Part shown: one piece after another, positions 6,112-7,674 of the stretch | How the letters are laid out: every line of letters starts with the position of its first letter | How positions within the stretch are numbered: position 1 is the first letter of the stretch | Assembly: GCA_027619655.1 (NCBI GenBank) | Contig: JAQCHR010000166.1 | Coordinates: forward strand, 1-7,674 | DNA: 7,674 bases | Source: Pseudomonadota bacterium | GTDB taxonomy: Bacteria > Pseudomonadota > Alphaproteobacteria > UBA8366 > GCA-2717185 | Direction of reading: 5' to 3' | The notes under the pieces: generated by a model | Seen by the model: only the letters and a program-made list of their open reading frames with translations | Database searches by the model: none | Told to the model about the DNA's origin: nothing | Position numbers and translations under genes: made by a program

Positions 6112-6140
6112 TTGAAATGCGCACAATGTGCGTTTATTTA
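6112..6140 (+). promoter_or_regulatory. predicted rightward promoter of the XRE regulator gene
   Basis: TTGAAA (-35, 6112-6117) is followed after 17 bases by TATTTA (-10, 6135-6140), with operator C in the spacer. It is the mirror image of the leftward promoter: the two -35 boxes are 2 bp apart, inside the palindrome CAAGCTTG at 6107-6114. Predicted start is near 6147. The -10 is a poor consensus match and is chosen largely on symmetry. Confidence 0.58.
6120..6132. promoter_or_regulatory. operator C, CGCAC-AAT-GTGCG
   Basis: Third copy of the palindrome, with perfect 5-bp arms but a different centre (AAT). It lies inside the spacer of the predicted promoter of the XRE gene, which implies negative autoregulation. 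The different centre and flanks could give it a different affinity from A and B. Confidence 0.8.
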
Positions 6141-6200
6141 AGGCTGGAAATTTAACCAGACGATTAACAGGGCCCGGCATTGCGGGCGGGACGAACGCGT

Positions 6201-6461
6201 ATGAGCGGCAAGCAGACCCATGATTCGAAGGCGTCCGTGATGTCGGCGCGCGATTTCAAGCGCTGGCGCAAGGCTATGAATCTGTCGCAGAAAGAGGCGG
6301 CGCATGTTCTGGGGCTCAAACGGCGGATCCTGCAATATTATGAAAAGGGCGAACGGGATGGCGATTCCGTCACCATCCCGAAAACCGTGCGGCTGGCCTG
6401 CTTTGCGATCACCCAGGGCTGCCACGACTATGCCGGCCCGACGGATGCGCCCGGCGACTGA
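6201..6461 (+). CDS. small XRE-family helix-turn-helix transcriptional regulator
   Basis: This 86-residue protein is essentially one Cro/CI-type DNA-binding domain. FKRWRKAMNLSQKEAAHVLGL (19-39) gives helix 1 and the first helix of the motif, and KRRILQYYEKGER (40-52) the recognition helix and the usual Tyr-Glu-Lys-Gly end. IPKTVRLACFAI completes the fold. It has no separate dimerisation or sensing domain. ATG at 6201 is preferred. ATG at 6240 (73 residues) has the better ribosome binding site (GAAGG at 6227-6231) and starts right at the domain, and a TTG at 6180 is also in frame. It is divergent from the small-gene pair across three palindromes and most likely represses both promoters. It converges on the DUF2145 gene with a 9-base gap and no visible terminator. 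Confidence 0.88.
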   Translation: MSGKQTHDSKASVMSARDFKRWRKAMNLSQKEAAHVLGLKRRILQYYEKGERDGDSVTIPKTVRLACFAITQGCHDYAGPTDAPGD

Positions 6462-6470
6462 AGACTGCCG

Positions 6471-7319
6471 TCAGCGCCGCGCCAGGGCCGGGGGCGGCAA
6501 AACAGGGCTTATCAATTCCTGTGAAAGCGACAGGCTCCCGGTACGTGCCAGATAATCTTCAACCGCTCGCACGGTGACAACTTCATAGGCACCCCGCATT
6601 CTGGCGCGTTGCGGATGATCATCGAACCGCAGATTTGCCTGAAACAGGCCACCGAACAGCTGTTCCAGCGGGCTTACAAATATTGCCGTCCCCTGGAAAT
6701 TCTGTTGTCGCAGCCAGTCCTGCGCCGCCTTGCGCGTCGGCGGGACCGCATGCACTGCGCCGGCCTGCGCCATCGCGGTTACCTCCATCAGCCACTGGTT
6801 CGAGTTCTGGTATCGCGCAGCCCAGGGATTCGCCAGAAGACTGTATTCCGGCTGAAACAGGCGTAACGCGCGCGCCGAGCGGATTTCGCGCACGATGCCT
6901 TTCTGCAGGTCCGGCGTCGGCACCAGCAGCTTGACGTCCAGCCGGAAGGGATCATCCAGAAAGAAGTTCAGCAATCCCTGCTCGAACAGCCCGCCGGTAT
7001 CGTCACCGCAGAGGTTCAGCAGGTGGACAACACTCCAGCGGCCTTTTGGATGATCGCGCCACACGAACGCCGCATGACTGTATTTCAGGCCCCGACCGCT
7101 GAGGTCCGACCCTACGCGGCCGATGATCGCAAGCTCCGCATCGAGGGTCTGGAGCGTATCGAAGAGGGTTTGCGACGCATCCATCGCCGCGACCAGCGCG
7201 TCCGCCGCCAGGGGAAGTTCCTCGCAATTTCCGCCGCGTGCCGCAGCCGGGCCGGCCTGGATCATGATGGTCAACGCGATGATACCCGCCTTCAGTATCC
7301 ACGAGTGCTGCATGGTCAT
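6471..7319 (-). CDS. exported DUF2145 family protein
   Basis: This 282-residue protein starts with a signal peptide (hydrophobic ILKAGIIALTIMIQAG, likely cleavage after PAAA at about residue 27), so it acts outside the cytoplasm. The body shows the conserved features I associate with DUF2145: RVGSDLSGRGLKYSHAAFVW (68-87) with His82, WSVVHLLNLCGDD with His99 and Cys104, a FFLDDPF stretch, and NPWAARYQNSNQWLMEV. The function is not known. The SHAAFVW and VVHLLN patterns recall permuted NlpC/P60-like folds, but this is only an impression. Its ATG overlaps the stop of the upstream gene as ATGA; a second ATG lies two codons later at 7313. The overlap implies coupled expression with that exported partner. 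Confidence 0.82.
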   Translation of the reverse strand: MTMQHSWILKAGIIALTIMIQAGPAAARGGNCEELPLAADALVAAMDASQTLFDTLQTLDAELAIIGRVGSDLSGRGLKYSHAAFVWRDHPKGRWSVVHLLNLCGDDTGGLFEQGLLNFFLDDPFRLDVKLLVPTPDLQKGIVREIRSARALRLFQPEYSLLANPWAARYQNSNQWLMEVTAMAQAGAVHAVPPTRKAAQDWLRQQNFQGTAIFVSPLEQLFGGLFQANLRFDDHPQRARMRGAYEVVTVRAVEDYLARTGSLSLSQELISPVLPPPALARR

Positions 7320-7674
7320 TCTCCGATCTGCCGGCTGTGGAATCGCCCTTCGGCTGCCGGGTCGAGTACCAGCGCAATCACCGTATTCCCGGCATGCAGA
7401 ATCTGGCCGACACTGCCCGCCGTCACCTCGACAACCGTTCCGGCGGCGGCGATACCGAGATGGGACAGGTCGCCCAGCGTCCGCAGGGCAACCGATCCGG
7501 CCTCCGCACTGCCCCTCAGCAGGATGACGCTCCCTTCAGCGCCGGTTTCGATCGTTTCGATCACGAACGTGCCGCTCGCCTTCAGGATATCGAGGGATCC
7601 GGACAGGATCTGTGCGGAACCCCGCACCGACCCGACCGACAGATTGGCAAGGCTACCGGCCTGAGCCGGCACAC
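7316..7674 (-). CDS. exported DUF2145-partner protein, 5' end cut by window edge
   Basis: About 119 residues are visible and the start lies outside the window. The first residues read VPAQA-GSLANLS, which looks like the end of a signal peptide cleaved after AQA. The mature part is unusually poor in charge and rich in Ser, Gly, Ala, Val and Leu, in short alternating strands (LSVGSVRGSAQILSGSLDIL, GTFVIETIETGAEGSVILL, GTVVEVTAGSVGQILHAG). That suggests an all-beta, repeat-like fold. From memory, short exported proteins of this composition often precede DUF2145 genes. Here the stop overlaps the DUF2145 start (ATGA), so the two are probably made together. A GTG at 7672 can be read as a start but would discard the signal peptide. 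The function is unknown. Confidence 0.68.
   Translation of the reverse strand, partial: VPAQAGSLANLSVGSVRGSAQILSGSLDILKASGTFVIETIETGAEGSVILLRGSAEAGSVALRTLGDLSHLGIAAAGTVVEVTAGSVGQILHAGNTVIALVLDPAAEGRFHSRQIGE

Noticed and set aside
6055..6133. CRISPR-like repeat array
   Set aside because: The repeats are only 13-16 bp, fully palindromic, three in number, and sit over promoter elements between divergent genes; operators explain them better.
5497..6461. Classical toxin-antitoxin locus
   Set aside because: The layout (regulator divergent from two small genes) is not the usual co-transcribed pair, and neither small protein shows a toxin motif I recognise. It is kept only as an open possibility in the findings.
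7023..7664. 213-codon plus-strand frame
   Set aside because: It is antisense to the DUF2145 gene and its partner, both of which carry export signals and conserved sequence.

Overview
This window looks like chromosomal DNA from a free-living alphaproteobacterium. GC content is high (about 60% by eye), and it carries housekeeping genes (ribosomal protein S21, a family I inorganic pyrophosphatase), a TRAP-type solute-binding protein and a small XRE regulator of a kind I associate with that class. The order is not certain; Rhodospirillales-like bacteria are my best guess. I see no rRNA, tRNA, insertion sequence, CRISPR array or prophage gene.

Layout. (1) 28-234, plus: rpsU. (2) 313-2398, minus: a co-directional run transcribed right to left, made of a 199-aa EthD-like/dimeric alpha-beta barrel-type protein, a membrane-anchored Bax-like glucosaminidase and ppa. 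rpsU and ppa converge. (3) 2530-5354, plus: a thiamine-diphosphate (ThDP) enzyme of the benzoylformate-decarboxylase type, divergent from the 199-aa gene, followed by a DctP-type TRAP binding protein with its own strong ribosome binding site. A perfect 12-bp intrinsic terminator ends this block. (4) 5497-6461: two tiny ATGA-coupled genes on the minus strand (90 and 80 aa), divergent from a small XRE regulator on the plus strand. (5) 6471-7674, minus: a DUF2145 exported protein and the truncated exported protein upstream of it, also joined by an ATGA overlap.

The most striking part is the 60-bp control region between the small-gene pair and the XRE gene. Three copies of the palindrome CGCAC-N3-GTGCG sit at 32- and 31-bp centre-to-centre spacing, about three helical turns. 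Two divergent promoters lie back to back with their -35 boxes 2 bp apart. Each has a 17-bp spacer, and each spacer holds one operator. The whole block is a near-perfect inverted repeat centred at 6110/6111. It reads as an autoregulated switch controlling two uncharacterised small proteins.

The ThDP enzyme and TRAP binding protein plausibly belong to uptake and breakdown of an organic (2-oxo) acid. The enzyme departs from benzoylformate decarboxylase at two catalytic positions, and the binding protein has no permease genes beside it, so the substrate is unknown.
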